A stretch of 64,000 nucleotides of DNA from Actinomycetospora callitridis (GTDB taxonomy: Bacteria > Actinomycetota > Actinomycetes > Mycobacteriales > Pseudonocardiaceae), in contig NZ_JAQZAK010000004.1 of the NCBI RefSeq assembly GCF_028737265.1, positions 310,001-374,000 of the forward strand, written 5' to 3'. Below, piece after piece: positions 50,891 through 60,762 of the stretch (positions within the stretch are counted from its first letter, which is position 1; every line of letters begins with the position of its first letter). The notes under the pieces were generated by a model. The model ran no database searches. It saw nothing but the letters and a program-made list of their open reading frames with translations, and was not told the origin of the DNA. A program made the position numbers and the translations under genes.

Positions 50891-52179
50891 CGGATCCTTC
50901 GGGGACCCGCGAAGCCGAACAGGTACGCCGCCACCTTGCGCATCTGGACCTCCTCGGCGCCCTCGGTGATCCGGTAGCGGCGATGGTGGCGGTAGATGTG
51001 CTCGAACGGCGTGTGCCGCGAGTAGCCGAGGCCGCCGTGCACCTGCATCGCACGGTCGGCGGCGTCGCACACGAAGCGGTTGGCCCGGTAGTTGCACATC
51101 GAGACGCGGTCGCTGATCTCCGTGTGCGGCACGCGGTCGAGCTCCCAGGCGGTCTTGCGCACCAGCCCGCGCAGCATCTCGGCCTCGGTCTGCAGCTCGA
51201 CGAGCGGCCACTGGATCGCCTGCCGGGTGGCCAGCGGCTCGCCGAACGTCCGGCGCTCGCGGGCGTAGGCGACGCTGCGGTCGACGCAGTACTGGCCGGC
51301 GCCGACGCCGGACGCGGCCTGCCGGATGCGGTTCTCGTGCACGAACGTCTGCGCGACCGCCAGGCCGCCGCCCTCCTCGCCGAAGATCGCGGAGTCGGGG
51401 ACGCGGACGTCGCGCAGGGTCACCTCGGCGTGGTCGGTGGGCATGTTCAACGTCCACCAGTGGAAGTCGACCGAGAACCCCGGCGTCTCGACGGGGACGA
51501 AGAACGCGGTGATGCCCCGCGCGCTGCCGTCGGTGCCGGACGTCCGGGCGAACACGACGTCGTGGGTGGCCGAGTGCATCCCGGAGTTCCAGCGCTTCGT
51601 CCCGTTGATCACCCAGTCGCCGCCGTCGCGCACGGCCGTGGTCTCCATCCACGTGGCGTCGCTGCCGTGGTCGGGCTCGGAGAGGCCGAAGCCGACGCGC
51701 GCGGTGCGGGTCAGCATCGGCTCGAGGAACTCCTCGCGCTGCTCGGCCGTCCCGTACTCGAGCACCATGTGCACGAACGGGAAGTTGCCGACCACCGACG
51801 ACTCGTTCTGCAGGTCGTTGTGCAGGCCCAACCCGCGGTGGGCGAGGTGCTCGCGGATCACCGCCATGTCGAGGTTCGTGCCGTCCGACCCGCCGACCTC
51901 CGCCGGCAGCCCGTAGCGGAGCCAGCCCGCGGCGTCGGCCCGGCGGAACATCTCGCCGAGCAGCTCCTCCCAGTCCCGGCGCGGGACCCCGCCGCCCTCG
52001 AAGTCGGTGCGCGCCCACTCCCGCCGGTGGTCGAAGAAGCGGGCGTTGTCGTCCTGCTCCTCGAGGGGGCGGATCTCGGCCTCGATGAACTCGTCGAGTG
52101 CGCCGAGCCGCCGGGTCAGCTCCGCCGGGAGTGCGAAGTCCACACCGACCTCCTCGGCGAACGTCCGTTCAGCGAGCAT
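50887..52179 (-). CDS. Acyl-CoA dehydrogenase
   Basis: 430 residues. GFGLSEPDHGSDATWMET is the substrate/FAD motif, GLGYSRHTPFEHIYRHHRRYRITEGAEEVQ the C-terminal block with a retained Glu-Gly pair. Its N-terminal helix bundle is long (PLEEQDDNARFFDHRREW), as in mycobacterial dehydrogenases coupled to APH kinases. It is the first gene of the four-gene set ending at 47279, and it is divergent from an enoyl-CoA hydratase. Confidence 0.88.
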   Translation of the reverse strand: MLAERTFAEEVGVDFALPAELTRRLGALDEFIEAEIRPLEEQDDNARFFDHRREWARTDFEGGGVPRRDWEELLGEMFRRADAAGWLRYGLPAEVGGSDGTNLDMAVIREHLAHRGLGLHNDLQNESSVVGNFPFVHMVLEYGTAEQREEFLEPMLTRTARVGFGLSEPDHGSDATWMETTAVRDGGDWVINGTKRWNSGMHSATHDVVFARTSGTDGSARGITAFFVPVETPGFSVDFHWWTLNMPTDHAEVTLRDVRVPDSAIFGEEGGGLAVAQTFVHENRIRQAASGVGAGQYCVDRSVAYARERRTFGEPLATRQAIQWPLVELQTEAEMLRGLVRKTAWELDRVPHTEISDRVSMCNYRANRFVCDAADRAMQVHGGLGYSRHTPFEHIYRHHRRYRITEGAEEVQMRKVAAYLFGFAGPRRIR

Positions 52180-52309
52180 GCCAGCGGCGTCGATGCGGAC
52201 GGAAGAGCCCGCCCGCGTTCGACGATCACGAGCGCGTCATCGACGCCGCGGCGCACCCCGAGGTGCACCAGGTGCCCGTGATCTCCGTGTCGCGAGCGAA
52301 ACTGGGGCC

Positions 52310-53113
52310 ATGAGCGACGAGCGGGTCCGGGTCGAGATCACCGACGGGGTCGCCGACGTGCGGCTCGCGCGGCCGGAGAAGCGCAACGCGCTGGACCCGG
52401 CGATGTTCGAGGGCCTGGTGACGACCGGCGAGCGGCTGAAGGCCGACCCCGCGGTGCGCGTCGTCGTCCTCTCCGGCGAGGGCCCCGACTTCTGCGCGGG
52501 CCTGGACTTCGGCTCGTTCCGCGCGATGGCGAACGGGGAGCGGCTCTCGGCGTCGGCGCAGCTGCCGCCGACGGACGGGCCGGCGCGGGCCACGGGGCAG
52601 CGCGCGGCGTGGGTGTGGGCCGAGCTCGAGGTCCCGGTGATCGCCGCGATCCAGGGCAACGCGCTCGGGGGCGGCCTGCAGATCGCGCTGGGCGCCGACC
52701 TCCGCATCGTGGCCCCCGACGCCCGGCTCTCGGTGATGGAGGTCAAGTGGGGCCTCATCCCGGACATGACCGGGACGCAGGTGCTCCCCGAGCTCGTCGG
52801 CCGCGACGTCGCCAAGGAGCTGACGCTGACCGCGCGGGTCGTCAGCGGCACCGAGGCCGCGGCGCTGGGGCTCTGCACGCGCACCGACCCCGAGCCGCGC
52901 GAGGCCGCGCTCGCGCTGGCCCGCGAGATCGCCGGGCGCAGCCCGCACGCCGTGCGCGCGGCGAAGCGCCTGATCGACGCCGCCGGCCGGGTGGACCTCG
53001 CCACCGGCTTCGCCGCCGAGCAGACCGAGATCGGCGCGCTGATCGGGAGCCCGAACCAGGTCGAGGCGGTCACCGCGGGCTTCGAGAAGCGGGCGCCGGT
53101 CTTCGAGGACTAA
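52310..53113 (+). CDS. Crotonase/enoyl-CoA hydratase family protein
   Basis: 267 residues from the ATG at 52310. GEGPDFCAGLDFGSF and GNALGGGLQIALGADLRI form the oxyanion hole; the catalytic loop is MEVKWGLIPDMTGTQVL, with Asp in place of the second Glu. The ribosome site is weak (CTGGGGCC). Its stop overlaps the end of the convergent TetR gene. The 130 bases between it and the divergent dehydrogenase show no clear operator. Confidence 0.86.
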   Translation: MSDERVRVEITDGVADVRLARPEKRNALDPAMFEGLVTTGERLKADPAVRVVVLSGEGPDFCAGLDFGSFRAMANGERLSASAQLPPTDGPARATGQRAAWVWAELEVPVIAAIQGNALGGGLQIALGADLRIVAPDARLSVMEVKWGLIPDMTGTQVLPELVGRDVAKELTLTARVVSGTEAAALGLCTRTDPEPREAALALAREIAGRSPHAVRAAKRLIDAAGRVDLATGFAAEQTEIGALIGSPNQVEAVTAGFEKRAPVFED

Positions 53114-53688
53114 CCGTCGAGCACCGGCAGGAGCACGGCGGCGACGTCGTCGCCGAGCTCGCGCGGCGAGCGCGGGCCGGCGGGGTCGAACCACTTGTAG
53201 GTCCAGTTCGCGGCGCCGAGGCACGCGTTGACGTAGGTCCGCGGCGTCATCGGCAACGTCCGCCCCGTCGCGCGCAGGTGGGCGTGCACCGCCTCGAGCA
53301 CGAGGTCCTCGAACGCGCGGCGGCGGGCGAGGATCGGTGCGGCGAGCTCGTCGGGCAGCTCGGACTCCTCCTCGAAGCAGATCGTGAGCAGATCACGGTG
53401 CTCGCAGGTGTAGGCGACGCGCTCGACGATGAGCCCCCGCACGGCCTCGCGCGTCGACGACGCCCCGGCGACGATCGTGCGGGCGCTGGTCAGGCTCTCG
53501 TCGAGGACCTCCTCGTAGACCGCGACGAGCAGGTCCTGCTTGGTCCGCACGTAGTGGTAGAGCGTCGGCTTGCGCAGGCCGACCTTCTCCGCCACGTCGT
53601 TCATGGACGCCGCGCGGTACCCGCGGCGGCTGAACACCTCCACGGCGGCGGCGAGGATCCGCTCGCGGACCTCGTCGGCACGACTCAC
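53110..53688 (-). CDS. TetR family regulator of the acyl-CoA operon
   Basis: 192 residues from a GTG at 53688 with GGGGAGG five bases upstream. The helix-turn-helix is AASMNDVAEKVGLRKPTLYHY and the C-terminal domain resembles TetR_C_33-type acyl-CoA sensors (KWFDPAGPRSP). It is divergent from the six-gene operon starting at 53784, with a 12-base perfect palindrome in between, so it is the likely repressor of that operon. Confidence 0.88.
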   Translation of the reverse strand: MSRADEVRERILAAAVEVFSRRGYRAASMNDVAEKVGLRKPTLYHYVRTKQDLLVAVYEEVLDESLTSARTIVAGASSTREAVRGLIVERVAYTCEHRDLLTICFEEESELPDELAAPILARRRAFEDLVLEAVHAHLRATGRTLPMTPRTYVNACLGAANWTYKWFDPAGPRSPRELGDDVAAVLLPVLDG

Positions 53689-53747
53689 CGCGGCCTCCCC
53701 CCGGTCCGTGCGGTTGACCCGACTCCTGTGATGTGGGGTACTTTCGT

Positions 53748-53759
53748 CCGACCGGTCGG
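53748..53759. promoter_or_regulatory. Candidate TetR operator
   Basis: The perfect palindrome CCGACCGGTCGG lies between the TetR start (53688) and the operon start (53784). Possible -35 TTGACC (53714) and -10 TACTTT (53739) elements with a 19-base spacer lie just upstream, so binding here would block the operon promoter. Confidence 0.55.
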
Positions 53760-53783
53760 TCGAACGCAAGCGAAGGAGCCCGC

Positions 53784-54935
53784 GTGACCCACGATCTCGA
53801 CGAAGTCCACGAGGACTTCCGTCGCAGCGTCCGCGCGTTCACCGACCAGCGGGTGCGCCCCGTCGTCGACGAGGCCGAGCGCGAGGGACGTCCGCCCGAG
53901 CGGCTCTGGAAGGAGCTCGGCGACGCCGGGCTGCTGGGCCTGCTGACCCCGGCCGAGTTCGGCGGGTCCGCAGGCGAGGGCGGCGAGGCGACCGCCGTCA
54001 CGGTGCTCGCCGAGGAGCTCACCCGCGCCTGCGGCGGCATCGCCGTGAGCGCGCTGGTCAGCGCCTACATGGCCGCGCCCCACCTCGTGCGCCACGGCAC
54101 CACCGAGCAGCAGGAGCGCTGGGTCGCCGCGCTCGCCGCCGGCGAGGCCATCGCGGCGATCGCCGTCACCGAGCCCGGCGCGGGCTCCGACGTCGCGGGC
54201 ATCTCCGCCCGCGCGCGGCGCACCGATGACGGTTGGGTGCTCGACGGCCGCAAGATGTACATCACCAACGCGGGCCTGGCCGACGTCCTCGTCGTCGGCG
54301 CGAAGACCGACCCCGAGGGCGGGCACCGCGGGATCACGACGTTCGTGGTGCCGGCCGGCACGCCCGGGCTCTCGTTCGGCGCCCCGCTGCAGAAGATGGG
54401 CTGGCACTCCTCGGACACCCGCGAGGTCGTGCTCGACGGCGTCGCGCTCGGCGAGGACGCGGTGCTCGGCGTCGAGGGCCGCGGCTTCCACCAGATCATG
54501 GACGCGTTCCAGCTGGAGCGCGTCGTGCTGGCGGCGATGGGGGTCGGTCACGCCGCCGAGGCGCTCGAGACGGTCACCGAGTACCTGCGGGGCCGCGAGG
54601 TGGCCGGCGAGCCGCTCACCGCGCGCCAGGCGATCCGGCACCGCATCGTCGCGATGGAGATCGAGCTCGAGGCCGCGCGCGTGATGACCTACAAGGCCGC
54701 CGACCGCATCGACCGCGGCCACCCCGAGGCCGGCCGGTCCGTCGCGGCGGCGAAGTACTTCGCGGCGAAGGCGGCCGCGTGGATCGTCGACGAGGCGGTG
54801 CAGCTCTACGGCGGCGCCGGCTACCTCGAGGAGACGCCGATCGCCCGCCACCACCGCGACGTCCGCATCCTGCGCATCGGCGGCGGCACCGACGAGATCC
54901 AGCTCGAGATCCTGGCGAAGCGGCTGGTGCCGTGA
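53784..54935 (+). CDS. Acyl-CoA dehydrogenase, isovaleryl/short-branched type
   Basis: 383 residues from a GTG at 53784 with GAAGGAG upstream. AVTEPGAGSDVAGISARA and RKMYITNAG are the flavin/substrate motifs, DAFQLERVVLAA carries the helix Glu used as base in isovaleryl-type enzymes, and GGGTDEIQ ends the active site. Its place at the head of an operon with a carboxyltransferase, hydratase and lyase recalls mycobacterial FadE19 in the leucine-type operon. It overlaps the next gene by four bases. Confidence 0.88.
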   Translation: MTHDLDEVHEDFRRSVRAFTDQRVRPVVDEAEREGRPPERLWKELGDAGLLGLLTPAEFGGSAGEGGEATAVTVLAEELTRACGGIAVSALVSAYMAAPHLVRHGTTEQQERWVAALAAGEAIAAIAVTEPGAGSDVAGISARARRTDDGWVLDGRKMYITNAGLADVLVVGAKTDPEGGHRGITTFVVPAGTPGLSFGAPLQKMGWHSSDTREVVLDGVALGEDAVLGVEGRGFHQIMDAFQLERVVLAAMGVGHAAEALETVTEYLRGREVAGEPLTARQAIRHRIVAMEIELEAARVMTYKAADRIDRGHPEAGRSVAAAKYFAAKAAAWIVDEAVQLYGGAGYLEETPIARHHRDVRILRIGGGTDEIQLEILAKRLVP

Positions 54936-56518
54936 CCGGGACGGCGGCCAACGGCGCGGGTCCCGCGTGGGAGGTGTCGGCGCCCCATCCCCCCGGGGCG
55001 CCGGCACCTCCCTCGGGGGATGACGTGCTCGCGGCCGCCGACCGGGCGCGCCGCGGCGGGGACTCCGGGCGCTGGCCCGAGAAGCTCCCCGTCCGGCAGC
55101 GCCTCGACGTGCTGCTCGACCCGGGCAGCTTCGTCGAGGACGGCCTCCTGGCCGCGGCGACCGAGCCCGGGATGCCGGGCGACGGCGTCGTCACCGGCGT
55201 CGGGACGGTCGAGGGCCGGCCCGTGGCGGTGATCGCGCACGACTTCGGCGTCAAGGCCGGGTCGTGGGGCGAGCGCACCTGCGAGAAGCAGATCCGCATC
55301 CTCGAGCGGGCCGACCGCGACCTGCTCCCGGTGTTCTACCTCGTCGATTCGGCGGGCGGGCGGCTCACCGAGCAGATGGGCTTCTTCCCCGGGCGCCGCG
55401 GCGCCTCGCGGATCTTCCACCTGCAGGTCCGGCTCTCCGGGCGGGTCCCGCAGATCTGCTGCCTGCACGGCCCCTCGGCCGCGGGTGGCGCCTACATGCC
55501 GGCGTTCACCGACTGGGTCGGGATGGTCGAGGGCCGCGGGTCGATGTACCTCGCGTCGCCGCGGGTGGCCGAGAAGGTCACCGGCGAGCACACCACCGCC
55601 GAGGAGATGGGCGGCGCGCGGATGCACGCCGAGGTCTCCGGCTGTGGCGACTCGGTGTTCGAGGAGGACTGGGAGGCGCTCGCCGCCGCCCGCCTGCTCC
55701 TGACCTACCTGCCCGACGACTTCACCGGGACGCCGCCCGAGGTCGAGCCCGTCGAGCCCGAGGCCATCGACTGGGACGGGCTGGTCCCCGAGGACCCGAA
55801 CATCGGCTACGACGTCATCACGGTGATCGACCGGCTCGTCGACGGCGGCACGTTCTTCGAGATCAAGCCGGACTGGGCCCAGGAGCTCGTGGTCGGCTTC
55901 GCCCGCCTGCACGGCCGCGTCGTCGGCCTCGTCGCCAACCAGCCCCAGGTGCGCAGCGGCGCGATCCACGTCGACTCCGCCGACAAGGCCGCCCGCTTCA
56001 TCGCCCTGTGCGACGCCTTCAACGTCCCGCTGCTCTTCCTGCAGGACGTGCCGGGCTTCATGGTCGGCGTGGCCGTCGAGCGCCAGGGGATCATCCGCCA
56101 CGGCGCCAAGATGATCCTGGCGATGTCCTCGGCCGAGGTCCCGAAGTTCACGATCGTCCTGCGCAAGGCCTACGCCGCCGGCTACTACGCGATGTGCGCG
56201 CCGGGCTTCGAGCCGCGGGCGACGCTCGCGCTGCCCAGCGCGTTCATCGGCGCCATGGGCCCCGAGGCGTCGGTCAACGCCGTCTACGCCGGCAAGATCG
56301 CCGCGATCGAGGACGAGGACGAGCGCGCCGCGTTCCTCGCCGCCCGCGTCGAGGAGCACCGCGCCGAGGTCAACCTGCTGCGCATGGGCGACGAGCTCGT
56401 CGTCGACGCCGTCGTCCCCGGCGAGGGCCTGCGCGACGAGCTGATCGCCCGCCTGCGCCACGCCGACGGCTGGACCCGCTCCAGCGGGCGCCGTCACCAC
56501 CCCGTCAGCCCTGTGTGA
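54932..56518 (+). CDS. Acyl-CoA carboxylase carboxyltransferase (beta) subunit
   Basis: 528 residues from a GTG overlapping the dehydrogenase stop. It has the two-halved crotonase-like carboxyltransferase fold; LVDSAGGRLTEQMGFFPGRR and HGPSAAGGAYMPAFTD in the first half and FLQDVPGFMVGVAVERQGIIRHGA in part of the second are the CoA and biotin-binding motifs. The sequence is nearest methylcrotonyl/geranyl-type subunits. The biotin-carboxylase/biotin-carrier subunit is not in the operon or window, so a shared alpha subunit encoded elsewhere is required. Confidence 0.88.
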   Translation: MTGTAANGAGPAWEVSAPHPPGAPAPPSGDDVLAAADRARRGGDSGRWPEKLPVRQRLDVLLDPGSFVEDGLLAAATEPGMPGDGVVTGVGTVEGRPVAVIAHDFGVKAGSWGERTCEKQIRILERADRDLLPVFYLVDSAGGRLTEQMGFFPGRRGASRIFHLQVRLSGRVPQICCLHGPSAAGGAYMPAFTDWVGMVEGRGSMYLASPRVAEKVTGEHTTAEEMGGARMHAEVSGCGDSVFEEDWEALAAARLLLTYLPDDFTGTPPEVEPVEPEAIDWDGLVPEDPNIGYDVITVIDRLVDGGTFFEIKPDWAQELVVGFARLHGRVVGLVANQPQVRSGAIHVDSADKAARFIALCDAFNVPLLFLQDVPGFMVGVAVERQGIIRHGAKMILAMSSAEVPKFTIVLRKAYAAGYYAMCAPGFEPRATLALPSAFIGAMGPEASVNAVYAGKIAAIEDEDERAAFLAARVEEHRAEVNLLRMGDELVVDAVVPGEGLRDELIARLRHADGWTRSSGRRHHPVSPV

Positions 56519-56540
56519 CCCCCACGGAGGAGACCCGATC

Positions 56541-58466
56541 ATGGACGATCGCGACACCCTCGCCACCCTGATCTCCGCGCCGCTGCAGCCGTTGGACGAG
56601 CGATGGCGCTCTCCCGAACGGGTCGACGAGCTCGCGACGGCCCGCGCGCGCCACGACGCCGACCCCGACGACTACTGGGTCTGGGTGGCCGAGAAGCACC
56701 GCTGGCTCGAGCCGTGGCACACCGTGCGCTCGGGCGAGCTGGGCGACTTCCGCTACTTCGAGGGCGGGCGGATCAACGTCGCCGACAACTGCGTCGACCG
56801 CTGGGCCGAGGACCCGGCGACGGGCGACCGCGCCGCGATCGTGTGGGAGGGCGAGCCGGGCGACACCCGCACGGTGACCTACGCCGAGCTCGCCGACGAG
56901 GTGAACCGGCTGGCCGGCGGCCTGGTCGCCCTGGGCGTCGGGCGCGGGGACGTCGTCGCGGTCTACATGCCGAACCTCGTCGAGGCGTTCACCGCGATCC
57001 ACGCCTGCAACCGGATCGGCGCGATCTACACGGTGCTCTTCTCCGGCTTCGGTCGCGACGCCGTGGCCTCGCGGCTCTCCGCGGCCCGGGCGAAGGCCGT
57101 CGTCGTCGCCGACGCGATCTACCGTCGCGGCAAGCCCGTCGAGCTGCTGGAGACCCTGCGGGCGGCTCGGTCGGACGCCCCGACGGTGGAGCACGTCGTC
57201 GTGGTCGACCGCACGGGCCGCGGCGTGGCCCTGGAGGGTGACGAGGTCTCCTACGCCGCCCTGCTCGCCGAGCACCCCGAGGGTGCGCCGATGGCGTCGC
57301 TCGACCCCAACGAGGCCGCGTTCCTGATCTTCACCAGCGGCACCGAGTCGAAGCCGAAGGGCGTCGTGCACTCGGTCGGCGGCTTCCTGCTCGGGACGTG
57401 GGCGAACGTGCACTGGCAGGCCGGGCCCGTCGACGGCGACGTCTACTGGGTGGCCGCCGACGTCGGCTGGCTGACCTTCCCGATCCAGGCCGTGATCGGC
57501 GGGCTGGCCCACGGCTCGACGATCGCCTGCTACGAGGGCGCGCTGGACACCCCGTCGTCGTCGCGGTTCTACGACGTCTGCGAACGCCACGGCGTCACGC
57601 AGGTGCTGTGCGCGCCGACGGTGCTGCGGATGCTGCGCAAGTTCGGTGACGACCTCGCCGCCGCCCACCCGCTCCCCCGCCTCGCGCTGATCACCGTGCA
57701 GGGCGAGCCGCTCGACGGGGAGACGTTCACCTGGGCGAACGAGACGTTCGGCGTCCCGATCGTCAACGCCTACGGGCAGACCGAGACCGGCTCGACGTGG
57801 ACCTATCCCGTCACCGGCGTCGACGACCTCAAGGCCGGCTCGGCCGGCACCCCGGTGCCGGGCCACGCCTTCGACGTCGTCGACGACGACGGCGCGCCGG
57901 TGACGCCGGGGGTCAAGGGCAACCTCGTGATGACCCGGCCGTTCCCCACCCTCGCGCGCACCGTGTGGGACGACCACGACCGCTACCTCTCGACCTACTT
58001 CGGGCGCTTCCCCGGGCGCTACGCCACGAACGACGAGGCCGTCGTGGACGCCGACGGGCACCTGTGGGTGCTCGGGCGCGCCGACGACGTCATCAACGTC
58101 GCCGCGCACCGCCTCTCGACGATGGAGATCGAGGCCGTCGTCGGCACCCACCCGCGCGTCGTCGAGGCCGCCGTCGTCGGGGTGCCCGACGCGACCAAGG
58201 GCACGGTGCCGGTGGCGTTCGTGACCGTGTCCGGTGAGCCCGAGGGAGTGCCCGACGAGGTCCGGGACCTGGTCGGCGAGACCATCGGCGGGCTCGCGCG
58301 GCCCGACCGCGTGATCGTCACCTCGGCGATGCCGAAGACCCGCACCGGCAAGATCATGCGCCGGCTGATGCGGGAGGTCCTGCTGCACGGCGAGGCCCGC
58401 AGCGACACCAGCGCGCTCGAGGACCCGGGCAGCCTGGACACCCTCGCTGCGGCGGTCCGCGGATGA
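56541..58466 (+). CDS. Short-chain acyl-CoA synthetase (acetyl/propionyl-CoA synthetase-like)
   Basis: 641 residues, long like Acs/PrpE, with GGAGGAG before the [23 protein letters not shown] is the P-loop, [12 protein letters not shown] the A5-like motif, and Lys604 in [11 protein letters not shown] the adenylating lysine. It activates a short carboxylic acid to its CoA ester for the operon. It overlaps the MaoC gene by four bases. Confidence 0.88.
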   Translation: MDDRDTLATLISAPLQPLDERWRSPERVDELATARARHDADPDDYWVWVAEKHRWLEPWHTVRSGELGDFRYFEGGRINVADNCVDRWAEDPATGDRAAIVWEGEPGDTRTVTYAELADEVNRLAGGLVALGVGRGDVVAVYMPNLVEAFTAIHACNRIGAIYTVLFSGFGRDAVASRLSAARAKAVVVADAIYRRGKPVELLETLRAARSDAPTVEHVVVVDRTGRGVALEGDEVSYAALLAEHPEGAPMASLDPNEAAFLIFTSGTESKPKGVVHSVGGFLLGTWANVHWQAGPVDGDVYWVAADVGWLTFPIQAVIGGLAHGSTIACYEGALDTPSSSRFYDVCERHGVTQVLCAPTVLRMLRKFGDDLAAAHPLPRLALITVQGEPLDGETFTWANETFGVPIVNAYGQTETGSTWTYPVTGVDDLKAGSAGTPVPGHAFDVVDDDGAPVTPGVKGNLVMTRPFPTLARTVWDDHDRYLSTYFGRFPGRYATNDEAVVDADGHLWVLGRADDVINVAAHRLSTMEIEAVVGTHPRVVEAAVVGVPDATKGTVPVAFVTVSGEPEGVPDEVRDLVGETIGGLARPDRVIVTSAMPKTRTGKIMRRLMREVLLHGEARSDTSALEDPGSLDTLAAAVRG

Positions 58467-58915
58467 GCGGCCTGTGGTTCGAGGACCTCACCGAGGGACT
58501 CGTGGTCGAGCACGCCGTCCGGCGCACGGTCACCGAGACCGACAACGTGCTGTTCACGACCATGACGATGAACCCCGCGCCGCTGCACCTCGACCACCAG
58601 TACGCCGAGGGCACCGAGTTCGGGCGTCCGCTGGTGAACAGCATGTTCACCCTCGCGCTGGTGGTCGGGCTCTCGGTGCCGGAGCTGACGCTGGGGACGA
58701 TCGTCGCCCAGCTCGGGCTCGACGAGGTGACGTTCCCGGCGCCGGTGTTCCAGGGGGACACCGTGCGGGTGTCCACCGAGGTCGTCTCGGCGCGCGAGTC
58801 ACGCAAGCGGCCCGACGCCGGGATCGTGGTGTTCGCCCACCGCGCCCGCAACCAGCGCGACGATGTCGTGTGCTCCTGCAGGCGCACCGGCCTCATGCAC
58901 CGGCGGCCCGCATGA
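58463..58915 (+). CDS. MaoC-like hydratase
   Basis: 150 residues, one hot-dog domain. [21 protein letters not shown] is the hydratase 2 active-site block with its Asp-x4-5-His geometry. Close relatives are mesaconyl-CoA or itaconyl-CoA hydratases and Rv2499c of M. tuberculosis, which is encoded next to CitE as here. It overlaps both neighbours by four bases. Confidence 0.86.
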   Translation: MSGLWFEDLTEGLVVEHAVRRTVTETDNVLFTTMTMNPAPLHLDHQYAEGTEFGRPLVNSMFTLALVVGLSVPELTLGTIVAQLGLDEVTFPAPVFQGDTVRVSTEVVSARESRKRPDAGIVVFAHRARNQRDDVVCSCRRTGLMHRRPA

Positions 58916-59721
58916 GGGTCCCCCGGAGCCTGCTGTTCGTGCCCGGCGCGCGGCCCGACATGGTGGCCAAGGTGCCGCGCTGGGCGCCCGACGCGGTGGC
59001 CGTCGACCTCGAGGACGCCGTGGCCGCGGGCGACAAGGAGTCCGCGCGCGACGCCACGGTCCGCGCCGTCGCCGAGCTGCCCCGCGACGGCGGGACGCTC
59101 GTGCTGATCCGCGTCAACGGCCCGACGACGCCCTGGTACGCCGACGACGTCGCCGCGGTCGCGGAGTCGGCCGCCGACGGCGTCGTGCTGCCCAAGCTGG
59201 AGTCCCCGGACCAGCTCGAGGACCTGCGCTCCCGTCTCGGTGACCGCCCGGTGATCGGGGGCCTCGAGTCGGCGCGCGGGGTGGCGCGGTGCCGGGAGCT
59301 GATGACCGGCCTGCTGGCGGCGTACTTCGGCGCCGAGGACTACATCGCCTCGGTCGGAGGCCGGCGCACGGCGGGAGGGCAGGAGGTGCTGTTCGCGCGC
59401 AGCGAGGTGGTGCTCGCGGCCGCGGTCGCCGGCGTCGGGCTGCTCGACCAGGCCGTCGTCGCCGCCCACGACGCCGAGGCGTTCCGGGCCGACGCCGCCG
59501 TCGGCCGCGACCTCGGGTACGACGGCAAGATCTGCATCCACCCCTCGCAGGTCGCGCTCGCGCACGAGACCTTCACCCCGACCGACGAGGAGATCGCCCA
59601 CGCCCGCCTCGTGATCGAGGCCGGGTCCTCGGGGGTGGGGGTCGTCGACGGCGAGATGGTCGACGCGGTGCACCTGACGATGGCCAGGGCGGTCCTGTCG
59701 CGAGCGGGCGTCGAGGCGTGA
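58912..59721 (+). CDS. HpcH/HpaI aldolase family lyase (CitE-like)
   Basis: 269 residues. [34 protein letters not shown] and [10 protein letters not shown] carry the metal-binding acids and substrate Arg of CitE-like lyases, and the KICIHPSQV motif is near the C-terminus. The mycobacterial counterpart Rv2498c cleaves HMG-CoA and citramalyl-CoA, and the operon order here (MaoC then CitE) agrees. It likely splits a beta-hydroxyacyl-CoA into acetyl-CoA and an oxo acid. Confidence 0.88.
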   Translation: MRVPRSLLFVPGARPDMVAKVPRWAPDAVAVDLEDAVAAGDKESARDATVRAVAELPRDGGTLVLIRVNGPTTPWYADDVAAVAESAADGVVLPKLESPDQLEDLRSRLGDRPVIGGLESARGVARCRELMTGLLAAYFGAEDYIASVGGRRTAGGQEVLFARSEVVLAAAVAGVGLLDQAVVAAHDAEAFRADAAVGRDLGYDGKICIHPSQVALAHETFTPTDEEIAHARLVIEAGSSGVGVVDGEMVDAVHLTMARAVLSRAGVEA

Positions 59722-60641
59722 GGGCCGACACGCACGTGAGGATCGGCTTGGTCCTGCCGCCCACCGGCGACCCCGCCGACGTCCCGGACACCGCCCGGCG
59801 GGCCGAGGAGCAGGGGTTCGACCTCGTCGCGAGCGGCGAGCACGTGCTGTTCGGGAGCCCGACGCCCAACGCGTTCGTCACCCTCGCCGCCGCCGCGGCC
59901 GTCACCACCCGCGTGCGCCTGCTCAGCGCCGTCACGCTGCTGCCGCTCTACCCCGCGCCGCTCGCCGCGAAGATGGCCGCGACCCTCGACCGGATCTCCG
60001 GCGGCCGCTTCGAGCTCGGCATCGGGGTCGGCGGCGAGAACCCCGTGGAGTTCGCGGCGTGCGGGGTGCCCGTCCGCGAGCGGGGGCGGCGCACCGACGA
60101 GGCGCTCGACGTCCTCGTCACGCTCTTCGCCGGCGAGCCGATCGACGTCGACGGCACGCCCGCCACGCTCGACCCGCTGCCGATCCAGCGCCCGCGTCCG
60201 CCGGTGTGGGTCGGCGGGCGCTCCGAGGCCTCGATGCGTCGCGCCGGGCGCGCGGGCGACGTGTGGATGCCGTACCTGGGCAGCCCGGACCGTGTCGCCC
60301 GGGGCCTGGCCACCGCCCGCGCGGAGGCCGAGCGCCACGGGCGCGACCCCGCCGAGGTCTCCGGGGCCTACTTCGCGTGGACGGCCGTCGACCCCGACCC
60401 CGCCGTCGCCCGCCGCCGCGCGCGGGACAGCCTCGCCGCCACCTACGGGCAGGACATGGACCGCATCCTCGACGCGGTCGTCCCCCACGGCACGCCCGAG
60501 CAGGTCGCCGCCCGGCTCGCCGAGTACGCCGACGCCGGCGCCGACTCGGTGGTCCTCGCGCCCGCGGTCGACGCCGCGGACCGCGAGCGGATGCTGGATC
60601 TCGTGGCCGGCGAGGTCCTCCCCCGCCTGCGCCGCGCGTAG
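59718..60641 (+). CDS. LLM-class F420/flavin-dependent oxidoreductase
   Basis: 307 residues from a GTG overlapping the CitE stop; a second GTG at 59736 is possible. The TIM-barrel luciferase-like features are RRAEEQGFDLVASGEHVLF, VTLLPLYPAPLAAKMAATLD, and RFELGIGVGGENPVEF. Such enzymes in actinobacteria mostly use F420 (G6PD-like or hydride transfer) though some use FMN. Its substrate in this operon is unclear. Confidence 0.85.
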   Translation: MRADTHVRIGLVLPPTGDPADVPDTARRAEEQGFDLVASGEHVLFGSPTPNAFVTLAAAAAVTTRVRLLSAVTLLPLYPAPLAAKMAATLDRISGGRFELGIGVGGENPVEFAACGVPVRERGRRTDEALDVLVTLFAGEPIDVDGTPATLDPLPIQRPRPPVWVGGRSEASMRRAGRAGDVWMPYLGSPDRVARGLATARAEAERHGRDPAEVSGAYFAWTAVDPDPAVARRRARDSLAATYGQDMDRILDAVVPHGTPEQVAARLAEYADAGADSVVLAPAVDAADRERMLDLVAGEVLPRLRRA

Positions 60642-60707
60642 GCCGTGCCGGTGGGCGGAAGCCACCGTGACGACGGGCCCCGCGTGGCGCAGAGTGCCGA
60701 GGTCATC

Positions 60708-60741
60708 CCCTGCCGACCCCCTGCCGACAACCCCTGCCGAC
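60708..60741. repeat. Three copies of CCCCTGCCGAC before the cupin gene
   Basis: CCCCTGCCGAC occurs at 60708-60718, 60718-60728 and 60731-60741, with spacings of 10 and 13 bases. It lies 22 bases before the cupin start and could be a regulatory repeat or simple slippage product. No other feature is seen in the 121-base gap. Confidence 0.5.
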
Positions 60742-60762
60742 ACCGGCCGACGAGGAGCACCC

